Positions 9,305 through 15,393 of a DNA stretch of 15,393 nucleotides are shown here, piece by piece. The translations under genes and the position numbers were made by a program. The notes beneath the pieces were generated by a model, which saw only the letters and a list, made by a program, of their open reading frames with translations, ran no database searches and was not told where the DNA came from. Each line of letters begins with the position of its first letter. Positions within the stretch are counted from its first letter, which is position 1. Source of the stretch: Blumeriella jaapii (lineage: Eukaryota; Ascomycota; Leotiomycetes; Helotiales; Drepanopezizaceae); the NCBI GenBank assembly GCA_009599575.1, contig VWND01000091.1, forward strand, positions 1 through 15,393, in the 5' to 3' direction.

Positions 9305-9398
9305 CACGTCACGTAAAAGTAGCTATCACGTGCGTTTAGTCACACGTGACAGTGATATCACGTGTTAGGGGTCACCACCTGGAAGCAGTTATCACGTG
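9305..9398 (+). promoter_or_regulatory. Cluster of four evenly spaced CACGTG boxes
   Basis: CACGTG lies at 9327, 9343, 9359 and 9393. The first three are exactly 16 bp apart and the fourth is 34 bp further on (twice 16 plus 2). A CACGTCACGT double half-site lies at 9305-9314. The flanks favour ATCACGTG. CACGTG is the E-box bound by bHLH factors such as Cbf1-, Pho4- or SREBP-type proteins. Binding here is inferred. No gene start can be assigned next to it. Confidence 0.45.
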
Positions 9399-9429
9399 GT
9401 ACCGTTCAATACACCGATGTGATGGTCGC

Positions 9430-9862
9430 ACCTTGGTTACCTGCAGTACCTACCTACAGTATATACTGCACAGTACTTTACATATACACAGTACAATACA
9501 TCTTCATCTCTCTCTCTCTCTTATCATACCGTACCAGCAGAAAAAACGTTTTCCACTCTCATCTCCAACGCCATCTTCGTCCACAGTCTGCATATACTGT
9601 ACTGTACTGTATGTACAGCACCTACATACACACTATTGGCATCTCGTTTGACAAACCTTGCACACCTACCATACATACATACATACAGTACCTCAGTACT
9701 GTACTCTATGTACATACATACAACACAGTACTGTACATACACAGACAGCATGCACAGCACAGCACCTTAGCGCGCCTACCTACCTACAGCGACAGGATCT
9801 CCATGCGCGCGCTGACGCACTTGCGGTACAGTACATACACACACACACACACATACATACGG
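9430..9862 (+). repeat. Dense GTAC/TACATAC low-complexity block with (AC)8
   Basis: TACCTACC, GTATATACTGCACAGTAC, (CT)n near 9507-9521, TACTGTACTGTATGTACAG near 9596-9614, TACATACATACATACAGTAC near 9670, and (AC)8 at 9837-9852 followed by ATACATAC. A frame of 245 codons crosses 9362-10099, but its Tyr/Thr/His-rich peptide is translated repeat. Confidence 0.85.
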
Positions 9863-10142
9863 CCCTGTCCTGTATGTACATGTCCGTGTGAGAGTCCAGC
9901 AAGTCGATCATCGGAAGGAAGCAGCCGCTCAGCCCAGCCCAGCCCAGCTCAGCTCGGCTCGCTGTATGGGTGCTCGCCCTCTCGTCTCGAGGTAGGCCCC
10001 AACCCAGCTAGCTCTGTTCGCGCGTGTTGGCGTCCTCTGTTCTGGCTTTTGTACTGTGCATGCCGTTTTACTGACGTCGGTATATGCATATCTCTATAGT
10101 ACGTACTGTACTGTACTGTATTGTACTGAATATTCTGTGTAT
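9863..10142. other. Gene-free stretch
   Basis: Contains CAGCC/CAGCT units at about 9937-9957, a GC-rich patch to 10030, then GTACGTACTGTACTGTACTG at about 10100-10119. No gene is recognised. Confidence 0.4.
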
Positions 10143-10181
10143 ACATACATATAGTACATACATATAGTACATACATATAGT
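10143..10181 (+). repeat. 13-bp tandem repeat (ACATACATATAGT), three copies
   Basis: Units start at 10143, 10156 and 10169; the first two are identical and the third is diverged at its start of the following unit. Confidence 0.9.
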
Positions 10182-10220
10182 ATATACAGTACCTCTCGGG
10201 CCAACCACCCACGCCCATCT

Positions 10221-10289
10221 CGTGTCCGTGTCCGTGTCCCGTGCTGTGCTGTGCTACGCTGTGCCGTGCCGTGGACGTGGACGTGGACA
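10221..10289 (+). repeat. Compound hexamer/pentamer block: CGTGTC, GTGCT, GGACGT units
   Basis: Three CGTGTC units (10221-10238) followed by GTGCT/GTGCC units and three GGACGT-type units. Successive related motifs suggest slippage. Confidence 0.85.
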
Positions 10290-10338
10290 TCCATCTCCAT
10301 GCGCGAGCAGCGTGGCTGACGGCAGATGCACGTTTTTA

Positions 10339-10389
10339 TCTCTTTCTTTCTTCTTCTTCTTCTTCTTCTTTTTCTTTTTTTCCTTTTTC
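10339..10389 (+). repeat. 51-nt polypyrimidine tract (CTT repeats and T-runs)
   Basis: An uninterrupted run of C/T made of CTTT, then CTT triplets, then T-runs. It is a shorter relative of the tract at 4034-4193. Confidence 0.9.
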
Positions 10390-10700
10390 GCGCTTCTTAT
10401 CTGCTCTCGTTTTTCTTTTTCAACAGGAGCCGGACGGTCGAGACCTCGTCTTCTCCTCCCTCGTCTGTGTTCTGGCACAGGAAAAGGGAATGATGGGAAT
10501 GGGATTGGGATTGGGAGTGGGAAAGAGAGACATGGTTTCGGGTGAAGGCAGGCGGGTTCGGATATCGATCGCGTGCGTCTCGGAAACGTCGACTCAGCAG
10601 GGTGGATCGGGGTCGTGGCGTGGTGGGCTTTGGTTGGTGAACTGGTGAGTTGGGTGAGTTATTTTTGGTGGGTGGGTGAAGCAGTGAGTGAGTACAGGTC
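10390..10700. other. Gene-free stretch
   Basis: GGGATTGGGA-type words at 10485-10522 and GGTGAGTT words near 10640-10680; no gene recognised. Confidence 0.4.
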
Positions 10701-10772
10701 GGGGGGGGGGGGGATGCAAGTGCTTTGTTGACATCATGATCTATGCGCGCGCGTGTGTGTGTGTGTGTGTGT
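10701..10772 (+). repeat. G13 run and (GC)4(GT)10 alternating tract
   Basis: G13 at 10701-10713. The alternating purine-pyrimidine tract GCGCGCGC then (GT)10 at 10745-10772 is followed by a T7 run. Such alternating sequence is prone to Z-DNA. Confidence 0.92.
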
Positions 10773-10915
10773 TTTTTTAAGCGATTTTGGGGGTTGTTCG
10801 ATGTTTACTTGTGATGCGTGGTTGGCTAGATAGAGTAGGCTGGGGCGTGGAATGGTACATGCATCACTTGGTTCTAAAACGAGTTGTTTTCATGGATGGG
10901 TTTTTGGGGGTAGAT

Positions 10916-11069
10916 GAGTAAGTGAGTGAGTGAGTAAGGAAGTGAGTGAGTAAGTGAGTGAGTGAGTGAGTGAGTAGGCAAGTGAGTGAGTAAGCTAGTG
11001 AGTGAGTAAGCTAGTGAGTGAGTAAGCTAGTGAGTGAGTAAGCGAATGAGTGAGTAAGTAAGTAAGCAC
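10916..11069 (+). repeat. GTGA/GTAA array with a 16-bp higher-order unit
   Basis: Tetramers GTGA and GTAA fill the block. From 10975 to 11054 there are five 16-bp units, three reading TAAGCTAGTGAGTGAG (10991, 11007, 11023), flanked by TAGGCAAG- and TAAGCGAA-started variants. The array is closely related to the (GTAAGTGA)16 array at 5995 and again carries GTAAGT/GTAAGC donor-like words. Confidence 0.93.
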
Positions 11070-11978
11070 CGTTCCGGGATAATGGTAATGGTATGGAACG
11101 GCGTGACATCACGAGAACGGGTGGTACTGTATGTGCGTAACTTGCTTCAAAAAGGCTTTTCTATCTAACGTGCGTAGGTAGGTGGGTCAGGAAGGGCGTA
11201 GTTCGAAAGAAAGCTTTAGGCATAACGAGCGAGGGCGGTTAGAAGCAACTCTAAACTCTGGTCAGTGGTGGTGTGCAGTATACTATGTATGGTATACTGT
11301 ACTGTGTACACAGTATATGCTGGAGTACGGTACAGTAGGTATGTACAGTCCTGCACATCAGAAGTTGCTCCCGAAAGCATACTGTATAATTAGCTTTCGG
11401 AATGGTAGGATCATGGTTAAAGCATAAATTCCCTCCTGAGTTACGAAGTACTACACATACTGTAATTTAGACCTTGGATGCCGACCGAGCCGATGTGTAT
11501 AACAGCCCGACTTATATGCCACTCCGGGTTTAATGATGTGTTTATGGATTGATTCATTCACCCAATCCATCCCCCTCCCCCCCATTGTCTGGTTGTTTCC
11601 TTCCGGCGAGTCGCACGCTGAAGATAGACATACAAACACGCCTCGAACACCCAACCGCGAGCATCAAACATCGCGAACCCGAAAAAGCCGGCGCGCTGTG
11701 AGTGAAACGTACATTACGGTCCATTCATCTCCGCCGCTCGTCACTTAGGCCGAAACGGGCTCGCGTCTGGATTTGATTGTCGACTCTCGGTCCACACGAT
11801 CCCCTGTGCCCCTGAGTCGGGTTAGACTCGACGTTTCTCGGATTGACGACGTTCACCAAGCAACGAACGGGCTTTTCCCTCCCTCGACGACGTTTGCACT
11901 CAATCCACGACCGTCCCCCATCGGCGCCGCTCCGCACGCGGGGACAGCGCTGGGAGAGGCGGCGGACGAGACGGGGGC
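11070..11978. other. Gene-free stretch
   Basis: GTAC words cluster at 11275-11350 (TATACTGTACTGTGTACACAGTATA is a partly palindromic core). From about 11590 the DNA becomes GC-rich and CGA-rich. Short frames occur on both strands but no domain or splice pattern is recognised. Confidence 0.4.
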
Positions 11979-12003
11979 ACACCACACCACACCACACCAC
12001 ACC
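11979..12003 (+). repeat. (ACACC)5 pentanucleotide array
   Basis: Five perfect ACACC units in a GC-rich stretch. Confidence 0.95.
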
Positions 12004-12441
12004 ACCGCGCTCGGCTAACGCAGTCTTTGTTGACCCCCGGCCGCGATCATCCAGCGCGCGCGAACTCTGAGTGTAATCACACTTTCGCCCACGAAGTCAA
12101 GACCGCGGATCGACGGCCGGGACGGACAGCTCGAGGCGGAGCAGCAGCTGGGGCTAAATCGGTCCGGCGCGCGCGCAGGATTGACGAGGAGGGCCAATCA
12201 ACAGCATGCCAAACATACTGTACGCATGCGTACGGGGTACAGCACTTACCCCTGATCGCGAGAGGGGGCCAGCGGCGGGACCAGGACCCGGACGGGGACC
12301 AGGACGTGGACGAGATTGGATTTGGCCCGCGACCGTCGGTCCGTAGAGTGTTGTATGTAGGTGTACACTGTGTACAGAGTAAAGTACGGAGGGACTACGT
12401 ACAGTCCTTGGCCGTACTCTTATCACGCCAACCCTCCCTCT
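12004..12441. other. Gene-free GC-rich stretch upstream of the C-rich tract
   Basis: GC-rich, with a CCAAT at 12194-12198, GGACCAGGAC/GGACGTGGAC repeats near 12278-12314 and TACTGTACGCATGCGTACGG near 12216-12235 (partly palindromic). A 190-codon + frame spanning 12027-12599 ends in translated C-rich repeat and shows no family similarity I know. Confidence 0.4.
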
Positions 12442-12493
12442 CCCCCCCCCCTCCCCTCCCCCTCCCCCCCTCCCCCCCTCCCCCCCCTTCCCC
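12442..12493 (+). repeat. C-run block, potential G-quadruplex on the minus strand
   Basis: C10, C4, C5, C7, C7, C8 and C4 separated by one or two T residues. The minus strand has seven consecutive G-runs of four or more with 1-2 base loops, far above the usual quadruplex minimum. It lies about 850 bases before the tyrosinase ATG. Confidence 0.9.
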
Positions 12494-12658
12494 ATGGCAC
12501 TCTACGGCCAAACGGGACGCCAAAGGGCCAGCAAGAGACCAGGGGCTTCTGCCCGTCTGGGATAGGGGATGGCATTTCGGTCGGGAGTTGACAAAGTGAT
12601 AGTCCATGGATAGTGCGAATCTGCAAAATAAGTACTCAGACCCCGCCTGCCCCCGAAT

Positions 12659-12698
12659 TCCCTCCCCCTTTCCCCTTCCCCCTCCCCACTCCCCCCCC
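12659..12698 (+). repeat. Second C-run block upstream of the tyrosinase gene
   Basis: C-runs of 4-5 with T/TT/A spacers ending in C8 (12691-12698). It is also quadruplex-capable on the minus strand. Confidence 0.85.
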
Positions 12699-13049
12699 GT
12701 TGAATCTCTTTCTTTTGGGTTAGACATAACCCATCGCCGGCTTTTCTTCCTCGTCGTCCCTCGCTCTCTCGCGGCTCGGCTCTGCTTCATTTTCATCTTT
12801 TATCCTTTTTGTCGCTGCTCGCTGTCGTTCCAGTCCGTCCTTACCTCGCTCGGTGCGTCTCGTTCTCGTCGTCTCGCTTCCACGAGCCGCGTCGCCTCGT
12901 TGTCAACAAAAGCCCGCCGCCGCACCACAGTCGTTCCCTCGCACCACCCACGCCTGATCGAGTTGTTTTCTTTCCGCTCGTCGCGTCTCGTCCTCCCGGC
13001 CCGGCCGACGCACGCTTACGCCGCTTCGCTCGTGCTCCGGATCTGGTTC

Positions 13050-13061
13050 ATGCTGCCCTAG
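13050..13061 (+). other. Possible upstream mini-ORF (Met-Leu-Pro-stop)
   Basis: ATG CTG CCC TAG lies about 280 bases before the tyrosinase ATG. If transcription starts upstream of it, this three-codon uORF could modulate translation. It has no conserved coding signal and may simply be untranscribed. Confidence 0.2.
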
Positions 13062-13104
13062 CGCCGCTCCCTGCCTGGCCGTCTGCTTCGACGTCCAGCC
13101 TTCG

Positions 13105-13137
13105 CATCAGCATCAGCATCAGCATCAGCATCAGCAT
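13105..13137 (+). repeat. (CATCAG)5 hexanucleotide array in the tyrosinase leader
   Basis: Five perfect CATCAG units plus a trailing CAT. The array lies about 205 bases before the start codon, in the probable 5' UTR. It reads as Ile-Ser repeats in one frame but shows no sign of being coding. Confidence 0.9.
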
Positions 13138-13341
13138 TGACCGCGACCGCTGTCCGCTCTTTGCGGCTCGTCGACGACCTACTTAATCTCCTGTGGCCCC
13201 GGGATCCCGCCTGCGTGCCCGCTGTGCCTCTGCTTCTCCTCCTCGCCGCCGCCGCCGTCGCCGTCGCCCTTCACCTCCTCCTCCTCCTCCTCCTCCTCCG
13301 CGCCCTCTCGCCCTCTCACCCCCCCCCCCCTCCCCATCACG

Positions 13342-14587
13342 ATGCGGACGTCACTCCTCCTCCTCGTCGCCGGCACCGTCTCGGCCGGCCTCCTCCAGCC
13401 GCGCAACGCGCCGCCGCTGCCGGCCTCGGCCTTCGAGCCGCTCAAGGCGAAGATGCAACCCTTCGCGGAGGCCCAGGCCGGCAAGGACCTGGAGAACCTC
13501 CAGTTCACGGCGCCCAACCCGGCGAACCAGCTCTCGAACGGGGCCATCACCGACGCGGCGTCGCAGGCCTCGGCGGCGTCCTGTGCCGCGGCGCCCAACG
13601 TGCGTTTCGAATGGCGCGACTATCAGACCAGCGACCGCCAGGCCTTCATGGCCGCCATCCTGTGCCTCATGCGCGCGCCGCCGTCCGGCAGTTTCCCGCC
13701 GGCGACCAACCGCTACGAGGACCTCGTCCGCGTGCACCAGCTCTTCACGCCCAACATCCACGGCAACTCCAAGTTCCTGATCTTCCACCGCTACTACCTC
13801 TGGACCTTCGAGCAGGTGCTGCGCGCCGAGTGCGGCTTCAACCGCGCCATGCCGTGGTGGGACGAGACCAAGGACGCCGGCCGCTTCGCGCAGAGCGACC
13901 TTCTCCCAGCCATACTTTGGCAACCTGCTGCCGGCGCAGAGCAGCGGCGCCGGCTGGTGTATCAACAGCGGCGCCTTCGGGGGCATCACGCTGAACATCG
14001 GGCCGGGCCAGAGCAACACGCCTCACTGCCTGACGCGGACCGTGAACGAGCAGTTGACGGCCCATTGCAACACGGGCTACGTCGAGCTGTGCAACCAGCG
14101 CGCCACCTACGCCGAGATGGCCAGCTGTGTCGAGGGAGGGTACGTTTGCGTGTGGCTTGCTTGCTTCTTCCTCGTCGTCTTCTCCTCGTTCTCCTCCTCC
14201 TCGTCCTCCTCCTCGTCCTTCTTCCCCTCCCCCTCCTCCTCCTCCCCCTCCCCCTCCTCGACGTCTGGCTAACGGTGGTGTGATGACAGCGCGCACGCCT
14301 ACGGCCACAACGGCATCGGCGCCGTCATGTCGGACGTCTGGGCGGCTCCCTGCGACCCCATCTTCTGGATGCATCATCTGTTCATCGACCACGGCCTCCG
14401 CCACTGGCAGAACAACCACAGCCACTACGAGATCAACGGCAACGACGTCAACGGCCAGCCGCTCACGCTCGACACCATCGTCTCGGTGGGCGGCATCCGG
14501 CCCGACGTGCGCATCCGCGACATCATCAACACCCAGGGCGGCGTCATGATCGGCAACGAGATGTTTTGCTACCGCTACAACTACTAG
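13342..14587 (+). CDS. Secreted fungal tyrosinase / catechol oxidase-like type-3 copper protein, two exons, frame broken near 13900
   Basis: Exons 13342-14139 and 14290-14587 with stop TAG at 14585; about 364 residues, usual for short fungal tyrosinase-like enzymes that lack the C-terminal lid domain. The family oxidises phenols or catechols to quinones with a dicopper centre. The start has A at -3 and opens a signal peptide (MRTSLLLLVAGTVSA). Family landmarks follow: SCAAAPNVRFEWR near residue 80, and copper-A histidines H132, H140, H149 (VHQ, NIHG, IFHRYYLW). PWWDETKDAG is near 171. Copper-B is AHAYGHNGIG (H268, H272) and DPIFWMHH (H294/H295), and the C-terminus is CYRY. No Cys sits two residues before H140, so the Cys-His thioether of classical fungal tyrosinases is absent. 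The residue after H268 is Ala, not the Asn seen in many monophenolases; catechol oxidase-like activity is my inference. Copper-A reads in the ATG frame; everything after about 13904 reads in another frame. Very high GC3. Family call is strong; exact substrate unknown. Confidence 0.9.
13897..13910 (+). other. Frame-break site inside the tyrosinase gene
   Basis: Upstream codons end ...AQSDL in the ATG frame (last good codon 13900-13902). The family-like continuation SQPYFGNLLPAQ starts at 13904 in the next frame. The local string is gaccttctcccag. A net change of 2 missing bases (loss of one CT unit in a CT-rich stretch) or 1 extra base would explain it. Without correction, the ATG frame runs on with unrelated residues up to 14283 and loses copper-B. 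A phase-0 GT-AG path 13816-13909 would rejoin the frames. However, its donor (gtgctg) is poor, it has no good branch point, and it would remove the conserved PWWDETKDAG block, so I do not favour it. Confidence 0.75.
14140..14289 (+). other. Spliceosomal intron of the tyrosinase gene, 150 nt
   Basis: The donor is GTACGT at 14140, a CTAAC branch-point match lies at 14269-14273, and the acceptor GACAG ends at 14289. It splits a Gly codon (gg|c) and joins MASCVEG to AHAYGHNGIG, restoring the copper-B motif in one frame. About 100 nt of the interior (14166-14260) is almost pure pyrimidine built from CTC/CTT/CCC triplets, so the intron appears to have grown by repeat expansion. It is longer than the 50-100 nt usual for such fungi. 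Confidence 0.9.
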
Positions 14588-14614
14588 AGCCGTCGTGCCG
14601 CGCGGGCTGGCGAT

Positions 14615-14644
14615 GGCCGTGGCCGTGGCCGTGGCCGTGGCCGT
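14615..14644 (+). repeat. (GGCCGT)5 hexanucleotide array just after the stop codon
   Basis: Five perfect GGCCGT units begin 28 bases after the tyrosinase stop, in the probable 3' UTR. The array is GC-rich and not palindromic. Confidence 0.9.
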
Positions 14645-15234
14645 GGGTGCGTGGACCGGCCCCCCAGGCCTCCCTTGTCTCGGGTTGTGCTTGTCCCGCA
14701 CCAGGAACTTCATTGTATGTATTTGGACTTTACGATTGTTTTGTTTTTTTGCCCTCCCCCCTCGGGGGCTACGAGGCGTGGAGTCGTTGTTTGTATGTAC
14801 TGCGGTTGCAAGTCCCCTCCCCCCTATTGACTGTCCCCCCTCCTCTTTCTCCTCGCTGGCTTTCCCACCGCCCGGGAATCACGCATGACCCCTTGGCTTA
14901 TATCTCGTGCGGCGCAGGTGGCCAGGGACGGATGGGGGATGGCAGTTTGTGGCCCTCTCTGGCCCTTTGCGCGTCTTGGCCCAGCCTCGCTAGTCTTGGC
15001 CTGGCTGTTGGCCTGGCGCGGGCTTGCTGTGCGGTGTGTTCTCTACATCTTTTGTTCATTTTTTTTTTTTTTTTTTCGTATCACGGAAAGGGTGCCGGGG
15101 GGTGTTGTATTGCTGGGTCGGCTGCCAAGGGCGGGCGGAGAAAGGGGCCGATCAGAATCCCAAAGGGAATGAATGGGATTCTTTATTTTGGGTCGTCTGC
15201 TGCTGCTGCTGCCGCGTGGAGGAGAGGAGAGCAG
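14645..15234 (+). other. 3' flank of the tyrosinase gene, no gene seen
   Basis: No AATAAA hexamer was seen. TGTATGTAT words near 14714 and 14792 could serve as fungal polyadenylation-efficiency elements (inference). C-rich patches lie at 14755-14762 and 14817-14841. An uninterrupted T18 run lies at 15059-15076, and a short CTG run near 15200. The open frames crossing this area have repeat-like composition and no recognisable domain. Confidence 0.4.
15059..15076 (+). repeat. T18 homopolymer
   Basis: Eighteen consecutive T residues, about 470 bases downstream of the tyrosinase stop. A reverse-strand reading would make this a poly(A) run, but no retroelement body is visible next to it. Confidence 0.9.
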
Positions 15235-15274
15235 AGAGACAGACGGACAGACAGACAGACAGACGGACGGACAG
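15235..15274 (+). repeat. Imperfect GACA/GACG tetranucleotide array
   Basis: About ten tetramers alternating between GACA and GACG, ending in ATATATAT. It is simple-sequence DNA with no coding signal. Confidence 0.85.
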
Positions 15275-15311
15275 ATATATATCCTCGGACACACATACAT
15301 CTTACATAATA

Positions 15312-15356
15312 CGAGACCATACACACACTCATTTCGAGACCATACACACACTCATT
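15312..15356 (+). repeat. 22-bp direct repeat in tandem, period 23
   Basis: The segment beginning cgagaccatacac and ending ctcatt occurs at 15312-15333 and again at 15335-15356, identical over 22 bases with one spacer base. Perfect identity suggests a recent local duplication. Confidence 0.9.
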
Positions 15357-15393
15357 CATTCTCCCGCTCTCGTCTTTTTCTTCGTCTTCGTCT

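Larger units (their letters stand above)
12700..13341 (+). promoter_or_regulatory. Promoter-proximal region and pyrimidine-rich leader of the tyrosinase gene
   Basis: No gene is visible here. The stretch is strongly CT-rich on the + strand, which is typical of transcription start regions of well-expressed filamentous fungal genes. It contains TCGT/CTCG-rich DNA, the CATCAG array (13105-13137), CTC triplet runs (13230-13300) and a C12 run at 13319-13330 only 11 bases before the ATG. No clear TATA box was found. The nearest CCAAT (12194-12198) is more than 1.1 kb upstream. The transcription start cannot be fixed from sequence alone. Confidence 0.45.

Noticed and set aside
9362..10099. 245-codon plus-strand frame
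   Set aside because: It begins in the CACGTG cluster and reads GTAC/TACATAC repeats as Tyr/Thr/His/Ile; there is no domain or gene-like codon use.
12027..12599. 190-codon plus-strand frame upstream of the tyrosinase gene
   Set aside because: It is GC-rich with competing frames on both strands and runs into the C-rich block; no recognisable motif.
13137..13994. 285-codon frame and a minus-strand frame overlapping the tyrosinase gene
   Set aside because: They are shadow frames of GC-rich coding DNA; only the 13342 frame and its continuation show tyrosinase motifs.
13838..14713. 291-codon minus-strand frame antisense to the tyrosinase gene
   Set aside because: It is an antisense shadow with Ala/Val/Asp-rich composition and a Gly run from the intron repeat.
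1..15393. Circular molecule, because both ends carry TCGTCT/TCGTCTTCG words
   Set aside because: The overlap is only six bases within a simple TCGTCT repeat; chance or an assembly break at a repeat is more likely.
1..15393. CRISPR array or prokaryotic operon
   Set aside because: The arrays have no unique spacers between repeats; the gene structure, intron and base words are fungal.

Overview
This window looks like nuclear DNA of a filamentous ascomycete (Pezizomycotina, probably a Sordariomycete). The grounds are one intron-containing, GC-rich gene of a fungal tyrosinase family with a typical fungal donor and branch point, plus intergenic DNA full of TACCTACC, CCTAGGTAC and GTACAGTACTGTAC words. 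The organism assignment is an inference; no marker gene names the species.

Only one protein-coding gene can be defended. It lies on the + strand at 13342-14587 and encodes a secreted type-3 copper protein of the short fungal tyrosinase / catechol oxidase type, about 364 residues, in two exons. Its copper-A and copper-B motifs are both readable, but in two different frames. A net 2-base loss (or 1-base gain) near 13900-13904 breaks the frame between them. The gene is therefore either a recent pseudogene or carries a sequencing/assembly indel. It follows a long pyrimidine-rich leader with a C12 run just before the ATG. The intron at 14140-14289 is itself filled with CTC-type low-complexity sequence.

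The other 13.3 kb is a gene desert packed with simple repeats. Region by region: 1-391 has an 8-bp repeat and a GTAC-palindrome cluster with a 36-bp tandem repeat. 392-3800 is fairly ordinary mixed-composition DNA with no recognisable gene. 3811-4742 has C-runs, a 160-nt uninterrupted pyrimidine tract and a C11/G9 inverted pair. 5221-7011 has tetranucleotide arrays, sixteen copies of GTAAGTGA and an 11-bp minisatellite. 7380-10190 has dense (TGTAC)n/(GTACA)n sequence, many 4- to 17-bp arrays, a possible tRNA-like relic and a cluster of evenly spaced CACGTG boxes. 10200-11070 has a pyrimidine tract, G13, a GC/GT alternating tract and a second GTGA/GTAA array with a 16-bp higher-order unit. 11070-12440 has no recognisable gene. 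12442-13341 is the C-rich upstream flank of the tyrosinase gene.

Most long open frames here are artefacts of repeats without stop codons, such as the SLTHLLTY-type and EGEGEG-type translations, and were not called. There is no operon-like or multi-gene system that I can support. The notable points are the broken tyrosinase frame, the CACGTG module, the splice-donor-like arrays and the repeat landscape itself.
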